From Spongilla lacustris (Eukaryota; Porifera; Demospongiae; Spongillida; Spongillidae): a DNA stretch of 64,000 bases. The notes beneath the pieces are model-generated. The model had not been told where the DNA came from. It made no database searches and saw nothing but the letters and a program-made list of their open reading frames with translations. The translations under genes were made by a program, and so were the position numbers. Positions 1 to 9,849 of the stretch are shown here, one piece after another (position 1 is the stretch's first letter; each line of letters opens with the position of its first letter). The stretch is from assembly GCA_949361645.1 (NCBI GenBank), contig OX442425.1, forward strand, positions 7,051,818 through 7,115,817, in the 5' to 3' direction.

Positions 1-58
1 TGGGCGATGTTGTTATTGAACAGTGTGATGCCTCCACTTGCCCTCCATTCTCCCTCAG

Positions 59-226
59 GTAATCGAGGACTTAGCCATGGAGGATTCAGTGATCAAGCGA
101 GAACACTTGGCCCAGCTCACCAAGCTGGTGAAGAAGGAACTCACCATAGAGGAGGAAGAGGAAGAGAAGAAGAAGGAGGATGAAAAGAAGAAACGTTTAG
201 CAGATGCTGCTGGTAGCGGCCAATGA
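59..226 (+). CDS. LETM1-like protein, C-terminal exon (partial)
   Basis: A terminal exon starts after a pyrimidine-rich acceptor (tctccctcag) and reads 55 codons to a TGA at 224-226. The peptide opens with VIEDLAMEDSVIKREHL, then a short Glu run and a Lys/Glu-rich tail ending AAGSGQ. The pattern of a helix following a last EF-hand and then a charged KEEK-type tail resembles the C-terminus of LETM1, the mitochondrial inner-membrane cation/proton exchanger and ribosome-binding protein. Only the tail is in the window, so the diagnostic membrane segment and LETM domain cannot be seen. A generic charged coiled-coil protein is the alternative. The exon is real with fair certainty; the family name is tentative. 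Confidence 0.5.
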   Translation, partial: VIEDLAMEDSVIKREHLAQLTKLVKKELTIEEEEEEKKKEDEKKKRLADAAGSGQ

Positions 227-308
227 TTAGACTGTATGCTGTTTTTAAATATTTAATCATCAATGTTGAATGACATTAATTCGTTTCATATCTCAAATAT
301 GCAGAAGG

Positions 309-314
309 AAATAA
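309..314 (+). promoter_or_regulatory. Poly(A) signal of the LETM1-like gene
   Basis: AATAAA lies 83 bases after the stop codon of the terminal exon, a normal distance for a short 3' UTR. No GT-rich downstream element was verified. Confidence 0.45.
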
Positions 315-1480
315 AAAGTGCGTAGACCACTGTGGTCATGTGCACGTGTGTATTAGAATTGTGACAAGCCACATGGTCAGGAATCAAAGGCCACGCCCTC
401 CACTGAGCCACTCCTCCACAAGCACAAGTGTAGGCGCATGAACAGGGTGTTTCAAAATCAAGGAAAATTGTTTATAAATTAACCAAAAGCAGTTAGTTAA
501 CTTAAAATTGTTGTCTATAGATCTATTAAACCAAATATTAATTTAATAACGATAACTAATTTCTAATGAATTTAACGAAAACGAATTAATAAATACCAAT
601 AACACCTGATTAAACATACCATTTTAAAGGCATCCAATTTAAAAATATCAACTTGGCCAAATGTATGAATTCAAACCACTAAATCGAGATGCAAAGGCCT
701 GTATAAAATCAAATTTTTTAAAACTCAAACTTCTAATTGGAAACAGTTAATTAAGTACAGTTTGCAGCCTTTAACTAACCACAAACCCTGCATTTATGAA
801 CATTAATAACATTATTGAAATGCTTCAAGCTACCGTTCCATGGCAATACACCACAACCATGAATCGGAAAAGAAGAGACAATATAGTCAACGGGTGAAAG
901 AGGTGGAGCCATGGGGTCTTTACACCATTGGTTTATAGCACAACAGGAGGAGTGGCTCATGAGTGTTCAATATATTATATTACAGGCATTTGGCAGACAT
1001 GATTTCCATCAAGCAGAACAAACCTGCTGCTGTTCTGTGCATTTGTGGAAGCAGGTCATCACATCGCCACCCTATTTACGAACATGACCTTACCCTTGCC
1101 CACTGTTGACCATCTTCAGTCTAAAAATCTGTCAGTAACACTTTTGTGTTTATGCATTGTTTTTGTATAATATGTCTGATTGTGAAACTGTGCTTCATAA
1201 AATTAAAATTTAACCCCCCCCCCCCCCCCCCCCCCCAAAAAAGTTGTGGGACTTTTAATTAACCATTAAAGATGATATTTCACCAGCATGTGCTTTTAGA
1301 ATTTTTAACAATCACCAGTTAATTAACTGCTTGGGGTTAATTTATAAACAATTTTTCTTGATTGTGCATGTGAAACACCCTTACGCGGACGTAACAATTA
1401 AACAATTAATTTGTACAAAGTCAGTGAATCTGAATAATAGATTGATATACATTACATATTACAATCTTAAACAGCCTATA
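315..1480. other. Gene-free AT-rich stretch
   Basis: No coding frame with exon-like borders is visible. The stretch is AT-rich with dispersed taattaa motifs and a C homopolymer at about 1212-1236. Confidence 0.4.
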
Positions 1481-1481
1481 G

Positions 1482-1682
1482 TTAATGCAAAACACATCTG
1501 GTGAGTATGGTAGAGGCATTGGCCCTCACTAGATGGAGATTGAGCCTGCCATAGAAGTCTCCAAGGATGGTCAACTTGGGCCTGCATGTTAGAGTGGCAA
1601 GCCGTGATGCCAGCTGAGAGAAGGCTTCAATATCTTCATTTCCCCATGCACCATATGTCTCAGCTACCAGGGGAACACACAA
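1482..1682 (-). pseudogene. Non-LTR retrotransposon reverse transcriptase, C-terminal fragment
   Basis: On the minus strand 66 residues read the C-terminal tail of a non-LTR reverse-transcriptase family common in sponges and cnidarians. Motifs include ETYGAWG, FSQLASRLATLT and YGRLNLHLVRANASTILTRC, followed by a stop. The tail follows the RT/endonuclease-like C-terminal region in full-length members. Nothing upstream in this orientation continues the protein, so this is a truncated relic. A second, longer fragment of the same family lies on the plus strand at 4.75-5.5 kb. The family assignment rests on recognition of the motif string and not on an alignment. Confidence 0.6.
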
Positions 1683-1689
1683 CCAGCTG

Positions 1690-2270
1690 AGTTCTTAGAT
1701 TGATATATACAATATGTTGTAACACTTCCTTATGAATTAACACTTCCTTATGAATTAATACTTCCTCTTCCTCATGAACATGGCTTCAGTTTGTCCTGTC
1801 AGTGTTATGAACCTAATTTACTCTTCCGCATGTGTTTCGTCAGAAGTGGTTCCAAGGAAAAAGTTCATGTGACAGATCATTTCATGGTCGTTTTAAAAAC
1901 ATCATCTTTTGTGCCGGATATGAGATGCTTTTATCGTCATCATCAGACTGAAGGAAGAAATGAGAGCAGCATATCTTCTGTTGGGCTATATCCTTTCACT
2001 TGCATGCACTTTGTGTATCACCAGAGTCTGCACTGCCTTCTGATGGGCTGCAAATAAGGTAACTGACAGCCGGAAAAAAACTTGGTGCTGCAGAGAAGTA
2101 CATCTGTATCATATGGAGTGGGCTCAGTGTCTTCACACATGCATGATGTAATTAATATCCTCAGTGCAGCCATCTGAAGCACTGTTTTCTGAATCAAACT
2201 ACTAGCTGTCTTCAATGGTCAATGCTGCATGACATATATATCTTCTGCACATTCACCTGTATATATATAA
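1690..2270. other. Unassigned intergenic DNA
   Basis: This holds a short tandem duplication of cacttccttatgaatta near 1724-1765. The open frames here lack exon borders or recognisable motifs, and no gene is called. Confidence 0.3.
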
Positions 2271-2272
2271 TA

Positions 2273-3080
2273 TGGGACAGTTTCCGCGAAAATGTCACCC
2301 TTTTATAACATTATAATGTTATAAAAATGCTTCTTGTTTGAATCGCTATATCTTCCGAACGCTAAACGCTATCGACTTTCTATTTTCAATAATTCATACT
2401 GTACCATTTTTCTATGACATGTTACATTTTGGAGTCTCGCATTTGCTCCACGCCAGTATTGCAACGTTCAATACCCGACCGGGTTCAAACCCGCCATAAC
2501 TTTAGGTAGGAGTAATCAAATCGCTTCAAATTCGGTTTGTAGGTACAGAGGTCCTATACCTATCGATTTGTTCTGTTCGTTAATTTTTATACCATCCGTT
2601 ACGGAGATACAGGTGTACAAACGACGTGCACTTTTTCCCGCTCGATACGCGGCAATCCGCTTCCCATACTTTGAGCGGGACGCGATTTGCCCAAATCATC
2701 GGCGCGAATCTAGCGGGAAAATATGCACGTAGTTTGTTCAACTATATCCCCGTAACGGGTGGCATAAAAATTAACGAACAGAACAAATGGATAGATATAG
2801 GACCTCTCTACCTACAAACCGAATTTGAAGCGATTTGATTACTCCTACCTAAAGTTATGGCGGGTTTGAACCCGGTCGGGTATCGAACGTTGCAATACTT
2901 GCGTGGAGCAAGTGCAAAACTCCAAAATGTAATATGTCATAGAAAAATGGTGTAGTATGAAGTATTGAAAATAGGAAGTCGATAGCGTTTAGGGTTCGGA
3001 AGATATAGCGATTCAAACAAGAAGCATTTTTATAACATTATAATGTTATAAAAGGTGACATTTTCGCGGAAACTGTCCCA
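2273..3080. mobile_element. Foldback element, copy 1 of 3
   Basis: The element begins tgggacagtttccgcg and ends with the reverse complement cgcggaaactgtccca. Its two arms are imperfect inverted repeats along almost the whole length, meeting near 2676. TA-rich sequence flanks it (tata on both sides), consistent with a TA target site as in Tc1/mariner-type MITEs. Open frames inside are by-products of the repeat and encode no transposase, so the element is non-autonomous. Confidence 0.85.
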
Positions 3081-3099
3081 TATAATTATAATAATAATA

Positions 3100-3917
3100 T
3101 GGGACAGTTTCCGCGAAAATGTCACCCTTTTATAATATTATAAGGTTATAAAAATGCTTCTTGTTTGAATGGCTATATCTTCGGAACGCTACACGCTATC
3201 GACTTTCTATTTTCAATACTTCATACTACACCATTTCTATATGAATAGTTGCTTTTTGGAGTCTTACACTTGCTCCACACCAATATTGCAATGTTCGATA
3301 CCCGACCGGGTTCAAACCCCCTATAACTTTAGGTAGGAGTAATCAAATCGCTTAAAATTCGGTTTATAGGTACAAAGGTCCTATACCTATCGATTTGTTC
3401 TGTTCGTTAATTTTTATGCCATCCGTTACGGAGATACATTTGAACAAAGTACGTCCACTTTTCCCGCTCGATTCGCGCCAATGATTTTGGCAAATCGCGT
3501 CCCGCTCAATGTATGGGAGGCGGGGATTATAACATTGGCGCGTATCAAGCGGGAAAAAGTGCACGTAGTTTGTTCAACTGTATCTCCGTAACGGATGGCA
3601 TAAAAATTAGCGAACAGTACAAATCGATAGGTACAGGACCTCTGTACCTACAAACCGAATTTGAAGCGATTTGATAACTCCTACCTAAAGTTATGGCGGG
3701 TTTAAACTCGGTCGGGTATCGAACGTTGCAATACTAGCGTGGAGCAAGTGCAAGACTTCAAAATGCAATTTGTCATAGAGAAATAGTGTAGTATGAACTG
3801 TGGAAAATAGAAATTCGATAGCGTGTAGCGTTCGGAAGATATAGCCATTTAAACAAGAAGCATTTTTATAACCTTATAATATTATAAAAGGGTGACATTT
3901 TCGCGGAAACTGTCCCA
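3100..3917. mobile_element. Foldback element, copy 2 of 3
   Basis: Same terminal sequence (tgggacagtttccgcg) and same two-arm palindromic structure as its neighbour, 19 bases downstream of it. The unpaired centre (about 3475-3545) is in the opposite orientation to the centres of copies 1 and 3, so this copy is either inserted in reverse or has a flipped centre. Confidence 0.85.
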
Positions 3918-3925
3918 TATATATA

Positions 3926-4745
3926 TGGGAAAGTTTCCGCGAAAATGTCCGAGTTTTATAACATTATAATCTTATAAAAATGCTTCTTGTTTGAGTCGCT
4001 ATATCTTCCGAACGCTAAACGGTATCGACTTTCTATTTTCAAAAGTTCATGCTACACCATTTCGCTATGATAAATTACATTTTGGAGTCTTGCACTTGCT
4101 CCATGCCAGTATTGCAACGTTCGATACCCGACCGGGTTCAAACCCGTCATAACTTTGGGTAGGAGTAATCAAATCGCTTCAAATTTGGTTTGTAGGTACA
4201 GAGGTTCTATACCTATCGATTTGTACTGTTCGCTAATTTTTATGCCATCCGTTACGGAGATACAGTTGAACAAACTACGTGCACTTTTTCCCGCTCGTTT
4301 CGCGCCTATGATATAACAACCGCCTCCCCATACATTGAGCGGGACGCGATTTGCCAAAATCATTGGCACGAATCGAGCGGGATAAAGTGGACGTAGTTTG
4401 TTCAACTGTATCTCCGTAACGGATGGCATAAAAATTAACGAACAGAACAAATCGATAAGTATAGGACCTCTGTACCTACAAACCGAATTTGAAGCGATTT
4501 GATTACTTCTACCTAAAGTTATGGCGGGTTTGAACCTGGTTGGGTATCGAACGTTGCAATACTGGCATGGAGCAAGTGCAAGACTCCAAAATGTAATTTA
4601 TCATAGAAAAATGGTGTAATATGAACTTTCGAAAATAGGAAGTCGATAGCGTTTAGCGTTCGGAAGATATAGCGACTCAAACAAGAAGTATTTTTATAAG
4701 ATTATAATGTTATAAAACGCGGACATTTTCGCGGAAACTGTCCCA
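3926..4745. mobile_element. Foldback element, copy 3 of 3
   Basis: The left end is tgggaaagtttccgcg, one mismatch from the other copies; the right end is cgcggaaactgtccca. Only eight bases (tatatata) separate it from copy 2. The arms pair over about 820 bp around a centre near 4335. It abuts the reverse-transcriptase fragment that starts a few bases downstream. Confidence 0.85.
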
Positions 4746-4749
4746 TATA

Positions 4750-5535
4750 TTGTATTGGCTTTGTTTCTACCAAGCAATCAGAGACATTGGAACTCCTTTC
4801 CAAGCTGGAGGATGTGGCTAAGGAAGACCCCAAGCCCCAGGTTGCCTTACTTCTTTTATGCATGTGTGGCAACGTTTCCAAGCATGTCCATTTGGCAAGA
4901 TCTACTCCAACAACACTTATCTTCAAGGCCTTTCAGCAATTTGACACTGATGTTAAGTGTTGTCTCTCATCATGCATAGCTAATTCCGTATCAGATTCAG
5001 CATGGTTTCAGGCACAAATCAGTCTATCCAGAGATGGTCTTGTGCATGCAGCATTCACTGCTTCCTTCCATTCCTCTGGGATTGCTGCACCTGAGAATTC
5101 TCACCTTATTCAAGCAGTTGCCCATTTTAATGGACTGGTCCCTCCAAGTGATGTATAACTATGGTGACATCTCTGATAGCTTCTCCACCAAAGCAGAGAT
5201 CTTTGTCCACATCCATGTTGAAGTTGAGGCTGGTTGTTGTCTCAGCCAGGATCACTGTCTCTCCCGGCCTGCAGACATACTAGTTTTTGTCTCAATGCAA
5301 ACATTTTAAAAATGAAGCGGGATATGACAGCTGGTGCAGTGGATAGGGCTGCTGAGGAAGTGTACGGCCAACAACCAGAAGTGGGGATGGTCTTGTGTAC
5401 CTCAGAGTCTTGCTTATGGTGCTTGGTGCAGAGGAGCCCAGCTAGGAGTGCTTCTCACTCCTTACCTCATGGCTGGCTGCCCACACATCAAGCAGCAAGT
5501 CCAAGACAACACTCGATCTATACAGCCATCTGAAC
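4750..5535 (+). pseudogene. Non-LTR retrotransposon reverse transcriptase fragment
   Basis: The longest open part (4787-5158) reads LEDVAKEDPKPQVALLLLCM, HLARSTPTTLIFKAFQQFDTD, WFQAQISLSRDGLVHAAFTA and NGLVPPSDV, the thumb-side region of a sponge/cnidarian-type non-LTR RT. Further pieces appear in other frames: EVEAGCCLSQDHCLSRPADI at about 5220-5285 and the AYGAWC-type tail near 5410-5430. The protein is therefore broken by frameshifts and internal deletions. The RT active-site region upstream is missing; the foldback array lies where it would be. It is a dead fragment of the same family as the minus-strand relic at 1.5 kb. Confidence 0.65.
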
Positions 5536-5539
5536 CTAA

Positions 5540-5690
5540 TGAATTAATGAATAAATGTTATTGAGTGCACGTGCACACTATACCGTCAACATGACCTTGC
5601 CATTTCGTGACCTCGAGCCACAACGCCCAACTTTCGTTGTTCTGATTACATTTAGTGAACATGCATGCATGCATGCACTGTAAATAAAAT
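5540..5690. other. Spacer with no gene
   Basis: It contains a (catg)n microsatellite around 5660-5680 and no coding signal. Confidence 0.3.
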
Positions 5691-5890
5691 GGTTTGCTAA
5701 GTAGGTTTACACTGTGTAGTCAGCACGTGAAACCAAATTTTGGTTCAACATAGCAGCCAAATTATAATTATAGTGGCAACCAGCGAATTCACTGTAATTA
5801 AATTGTTTACAACTATAATTGGATTGGTTGCTATGTCAAACCAAAATTTGGTTTCATGTGTTGACTACACAGTGTAAACCAACTTGGTTT
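5691..5890. mobile_element. Small foldback MITE
   Basis: The arms tttacactgtgtagtca / tgactacacagtgtaaa and aaaccaaattttggtt / aaccaaaatttggttt pair across the whole 200 bp. This is a short non-coding inverted-repeat element. No clear target-site duplication was found. Confidence 0.65.
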
Positions 5891-5899
5891 GACGTAGAA

Positions 5900-7395
5900 A
5901 CTTTTTTATGTCAGTACAGTGTGGTGCCCAGGGAGTATATGTACTATATAGCTGTCTGTATATGTCTGTCAATGACTCATTGACATGCCAGAATCCTAAA
6001 TGGTTCCCATGCCATTAACCTGACTCCAGAGCCACATTCAGTGTAAATATATGGATGCAGTTGCATTTCACAATGACAGAGCTGAGAGTGGAGACATTGA
6101 AGGACAAACAGAAAGGGGTGATGTTTAGCTTTGCTAACAGCCATGATTGTGCCTAGAGATAAAACTCTATGCTGTGTTATGTTGCCGTACGTTTTGGACC
6201 ATGCATGCATACATGCACCTTCGTAAGTTCTTCAATTGTTATTTGTGTGTCACCGTTAACAACATTAAACTAGTGTCTCTCAAACACATTCTGCATGCGT
6301 GCATGATGACACAGAGTTAAGGGAATAGTGAGAGCTGGTGAGTGTGGATCCAAGGTACATAGGGCCATGTCGGTCCCATTAGAGCTGGTGAGTGTGGATC
6401 CAGGGTGTTGTTTCCATTGGTAGAGAGCATAGTTGCATGGTGGTACTGTACATGGGAGTGGCCCCATGTAACGGGGACTTGGTAGTGGTGTGTGATGTGT
6501 GTGTGTGGGGGGGTCAGGCCTGGTGTTCCCATTGCTAGTATTAGAATTAGCTCCATTGGTCAGTGAGTGGTATTAAAAACTTTGGCACCATACGCACATA
6601 TCCGTAGTATATGATGCTCTGAGTGAGAACTTGATGGACATAATAGTGTACAAAAGGTTATTTTAGTGTATTTTAATTTGTGCGTGCATGACATTTGAAG
6701 GCAAAAGAGCATTACTGCTTAACTGTATAACAGAGTGCAGTAAGCTGAGAGGGTTTAAATTTGGAAATGGTAGTAACTAATGAGGGTAGCAACTTGAGTA
6801 TAAGTTAGTAGCACAATTATATCTACACACTTATATATGTTTCCTCCTTACGAGCATTGGCCTATGAGCACATAGATGGTGATTCCGTTCACTAGCTCCT
6901 TTCTTTATTGCCGTGTCATCATTCCATAATATTTGCAGACTCTGTAAAATGCCCAATGTGATCCTAAACCCTTGACTATAATATCAAACTGCACATATAA
7001 TGCCGGCCTCCTTATCCAATCCTTCACTCATCACCAAGTGATGATCAATGAAACTGATGTCTTCTTACATGTTGAACAAGTGAATAGACATGCAATGCAT
7101 AGTGAAGGTGCATGGTATATGGCCACAATATATCATTTAAAAGTATTGTGCATGCACTATAGCATACCTGCATGATTTCCTAGCTGCATGTCTATATATA
7201 GCATCCATGAGGATGCCATTGGTTTGTAGACTTTTGTAGCACAGATGCGAGATGCGACAACACATATCAGATGATTGGAAGAAGTAGTTAGGCAGTTATC
7301 TAGCCTTTTATATATGCCTCAGTTCTAGTCTAATATTCTCCCACGTTTATGCAGGGATATGATATACAGGAATTATAAAATCACTGCATGCATGC
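5900..7395. other. Gene-free stretch with short duplications
   Basis: A block containing gagctggtgagtgtggatcc occurs twice about 55 bp apart (near 6330 and 6385). A GT microsatellite lies near 6495. Open frames here are short, without motifs or exon borders. Confidence 0.35.
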
Positions 7396-7744
7396 CGATT
7401 TAGACCGCACCACATGGCTCAGATGTTGCAGGTATAGGACAAATGTGAGCCTCCTGCACAGGGAAACTTGGTACCTCCTGCCTAGCCTCTGCCCACAGCT
7501 TCCATCTCCGGAAGGCACCAATGTACTTCTTCACAGTACTGTCTGCCTTTCCGCCTAGCAGTGTATCAGGGACCTCCAGAGCCAGCTGCTGCAACTCAGG
7601 GTCCTTCGCATTTGCAAGTTGTGACCACACCCTAGCTGCCTCCAAATCTGCCATGGGAGAAAACGGAGAGGTGACACCCAAATCAACTATCCCGACCCGC
7701 TGCGGCCAGACTCTACAACAACCCTCCTGGGCCACACGGTCCAA
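7375..7744 (-). pseudogene. Tyrosine recombinase (DIRS/Crypton-like) N-terminal fragment
   Basis: The minus strand encodes LLGGKADSTVKKYIGAFRRW and KLWAEARQEVPSFPVQEAH, the N-terminal SAM-like core-binding domain of eukaryotic phage-type integrases found in DIRS-like retrotransposons. After this point one extra base shifts the frame. The next frame continues with LYLQHLSHVVRSKSA, the expected next helix, before a stop. The catalytic domain (R-H-R-Y) is absent, so it is a truncated, frameshifted relic. It could come from a Crypton rather than a DIRS element. Confidence 0.65.
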
Positions 7745-7749
7745 CCATT

Positions 7750-8380
7750 GTTGACCTAGTCCCCTGGGTTCAGTTTGACCCCCGAGTCAAACATAGGCCC
7801 CTCGGCCTCTCTCGGCCCACCGGCAGATGCAATGGCACATCCAGTCAACGCAACACCACACTGCCCTCCCCCCCCCCCCCCCCCCCCCCCCCCGGCAGAC
7901 ATTATGACCCACACTGGTCAACACAACACAAATACTGCCCCATGGCAAACATAGCGTCACCCTAAAAACACTCGTAAAAAAGTTGCTAGGTCCACGAGTA
8001 CCACATGAAGGGTGCATGCAGGTGCCATCCTACTGTCCACTACAAAAAGGATGCATACCCAGAAACCATCAGGGCCCAACAAAGACCCAAAAGGGGGCGG
8101 ACTCCCAAACTGGCACTGCTGCACTAGCACAACACCCTCTGTGTGCCTCCCCACACTTCTATGCTGCGGGCTAGGGTACCATCCCCATGACCAGCTAAAT
8201 CACCCTTGAATGAGGTGACAACTCCCATGCCCTGGCACACCTCAGGTGACAACTCAACACTTCAGTGACAATTGGCAACCTCAACCTGGCAGACTCTTAC
8301 CCATGATCTCAATTGCAACACTGCATGTGCTCTTCTTCCACGTACCAGAAGTTAACCCAACAGAGCCTTAAGGGCGGTAA
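7750..8380. other. Gene-free stretch with C homopolymer
   Basis: A run of about 30 C lies at 7864-7893. The rest is C/A-rich with no recognisable product. Confidence 0.35.
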
Positions 8381-8381
8381 T

Positions 8382-8439
8382 TCTAAGGATGCTTTGGCCC
8401 ACAGGCAGAATTCTGCCTGTGGGCCAAAGCATCCTTAGA
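8382..8439. repeat. Perfect 58-bp palindrome
   Basis: The two halves pair base for base around a central gaattc (axis between 8410 and 8411), with no spacer. Each half includes ctttggcccacaggcagaa. Confidence 0.9.
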
Positions 8440-8600
8440 TTCCAGGGATGACGATCCACCTCATCGCGGACTTCTAATTCCTTTTTGCCGCAACCTTGCG
8501 CTCCGCCATCTTTTCGGCTCTCTCGAGCTGCTTAATTGCCTTTCTCCAAGGCGGTCTTGGCCGGACCTTTTGCCAGCTAGGAGTCTAGCTGCCCGCGATA
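8440..8600 (-). pseudogene. Possible coding relic of a Lys/Glu-rich protein
   Basis: The minus strand reads RKAIKQLERAEKMAERKVAA, a basic coiled-coil-like peptide, then a stop. Nothing extends it. It is compositionally like the coiled-coil stretch near 9.6-9.7 kb and may be part of the same dead element. No function is assigned. Confidence 0.2.
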
Positions 8601-8675
8601 GCTGCAGATCGCTTCGACGATATGATTAACGATGCACATGTGCTATATTGTTGAAGAAGCAGTGGCGTATTTAGG

Positions 8676-8694
8676 GGGGGGGGGGGGGGGGGGG
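8676..8694. repeat. Poly-G run
   Basis: About 19 consecutive G bases on the plus strand, following gtggcgtatttag, a context typical of decayed transposon ends. Confidence 0.6.
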
Positions 8695-8880
8695 GCCTCA
8701 GGGGGCTAAGGCACCCCCCTCCGACCCAAGAATGAATATAATTAAAATAATCAAATAACTGATGAGTACGCTCATAATTTCCCTTCGCAGGCATATACGT
8801 AAGCTTTAGCGCGGTAATTTAATTCAATTCACTTCTATTATTAACATCACTATATACGATTACCGTAAAGTCCATTCTGC

Positions 8881-9065
8881 CCCCACCGAAAAAAATGTCT
8901 CGTGTTTAAACGAGCGTATCTTCGTAGCAGCTGCATGCGTGCCGTTTCTTAAAATCCTGTTGCCTGGAGTACCAGCTCTTTCCTGAAATGCTAAACAGGA
9001 TGTCGGAAAGCGTTAACGATTACGAAGATGCGCTAGTTTAAAACACGAGACATTTTTTCGTTGGG
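8881..9065. mobile_element. Small inverted-repeat element
   Basis: The ends ccaccgaaaaaaatgtctcg and cgagacattttttcgttggg are reverse complements with few mismatches, and inner segments also pair (atcttcgta / tacgaagat). This is MITE-like, with no coding capacity. Confidence 0.6.
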
Positions 9066-9545
9066 ACATGTATATACGTAGTTGGATTCCGTTGACTGTA
9101 AGTCGTCCAGCAGCTGAAAAGCGCATTTTAGTTACTACTTCGTCAACCACTTGAAGCCAGGTGCTGATTACATGCACTTTTACAATATAAATGGCTCTAA
9201 ATTTATCCTTGGCATGGATACAATTCAGAAGTTTGCAGATCTTCCATCAGCAGATTGTACCCACAGTATTTTAAAGCTGCATTGCTGGCAAATGCCAGAG
9301 CGCTTATCGGTATTCACAACATACTCAGCGGATCATTTAGTGTGTTAATGCACTCCGGCTTCGGCGGCTTCTGGATATATATGCATGCACCCTATTAGTG
9401 TATGCGCTCGGCGCCATCCTTGGCGATTGCAGACATTCTTGCCGATTGAGCCGTTGTATTTCTGTTAAACTATACTGCTGAGTGGGCGTGGTTGCAAAAA
9501 TTTTTGCGCGCGCTTCGCGCGCTATCCGTTCGGCACCCCCCTCCT

Positions 9546-9720
9546 TCAATTTCTGGATACGCGCCTGAGAAGGGTTGCTCTTCGTGCGCCTTCTTCTGGA
9601 AGCGATAAGGCCTGGGCCCTCTCTAGCTTCTTAGCCTCCTTCTCTGCCGCCTCTTCCTGCGCCGCTCTTAGCTCGGCGCGCAGTTCCCTCGTCTCGCGCT
9701 GGGAACTGTTGATGGCATGC
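9546..9720 (-). pseudogene. Possible coiled-coil coding relic
   Basis: The minus strand encodes about 50 residues including RETRELRAELRAAQEEAAEK, a strongly helical charged peptide, ending in RRVSRN and a stop. The upstream part of the open frame has no coding look. It could be a fragment of a transposon capsid-like protein. I do not recognise it. Confidence 0.25.
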
Positions 9721-9849
9721 ATGCATGCAGCTAGGATATGGTTGACCGCCGGGTCGCGACCCCTCTTGTGTGCAAAAATTGATGCGGTGTACATGTATAT
9801 TTGCATGGGGACTGTGTAACTGTTGGATGAGCTGGTTATCAATTACAAG

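Noticed and set aside
2626..4450. Short frames inside the foldback elements
   Set aside because: They mirror each other across the palindromes and show no protein features.
4702..4926. Minus-strand frame opposite the reverse-transcriptase fragment
   Set aside because: It is a shadow of the plus-strand coding relic and has no motif.
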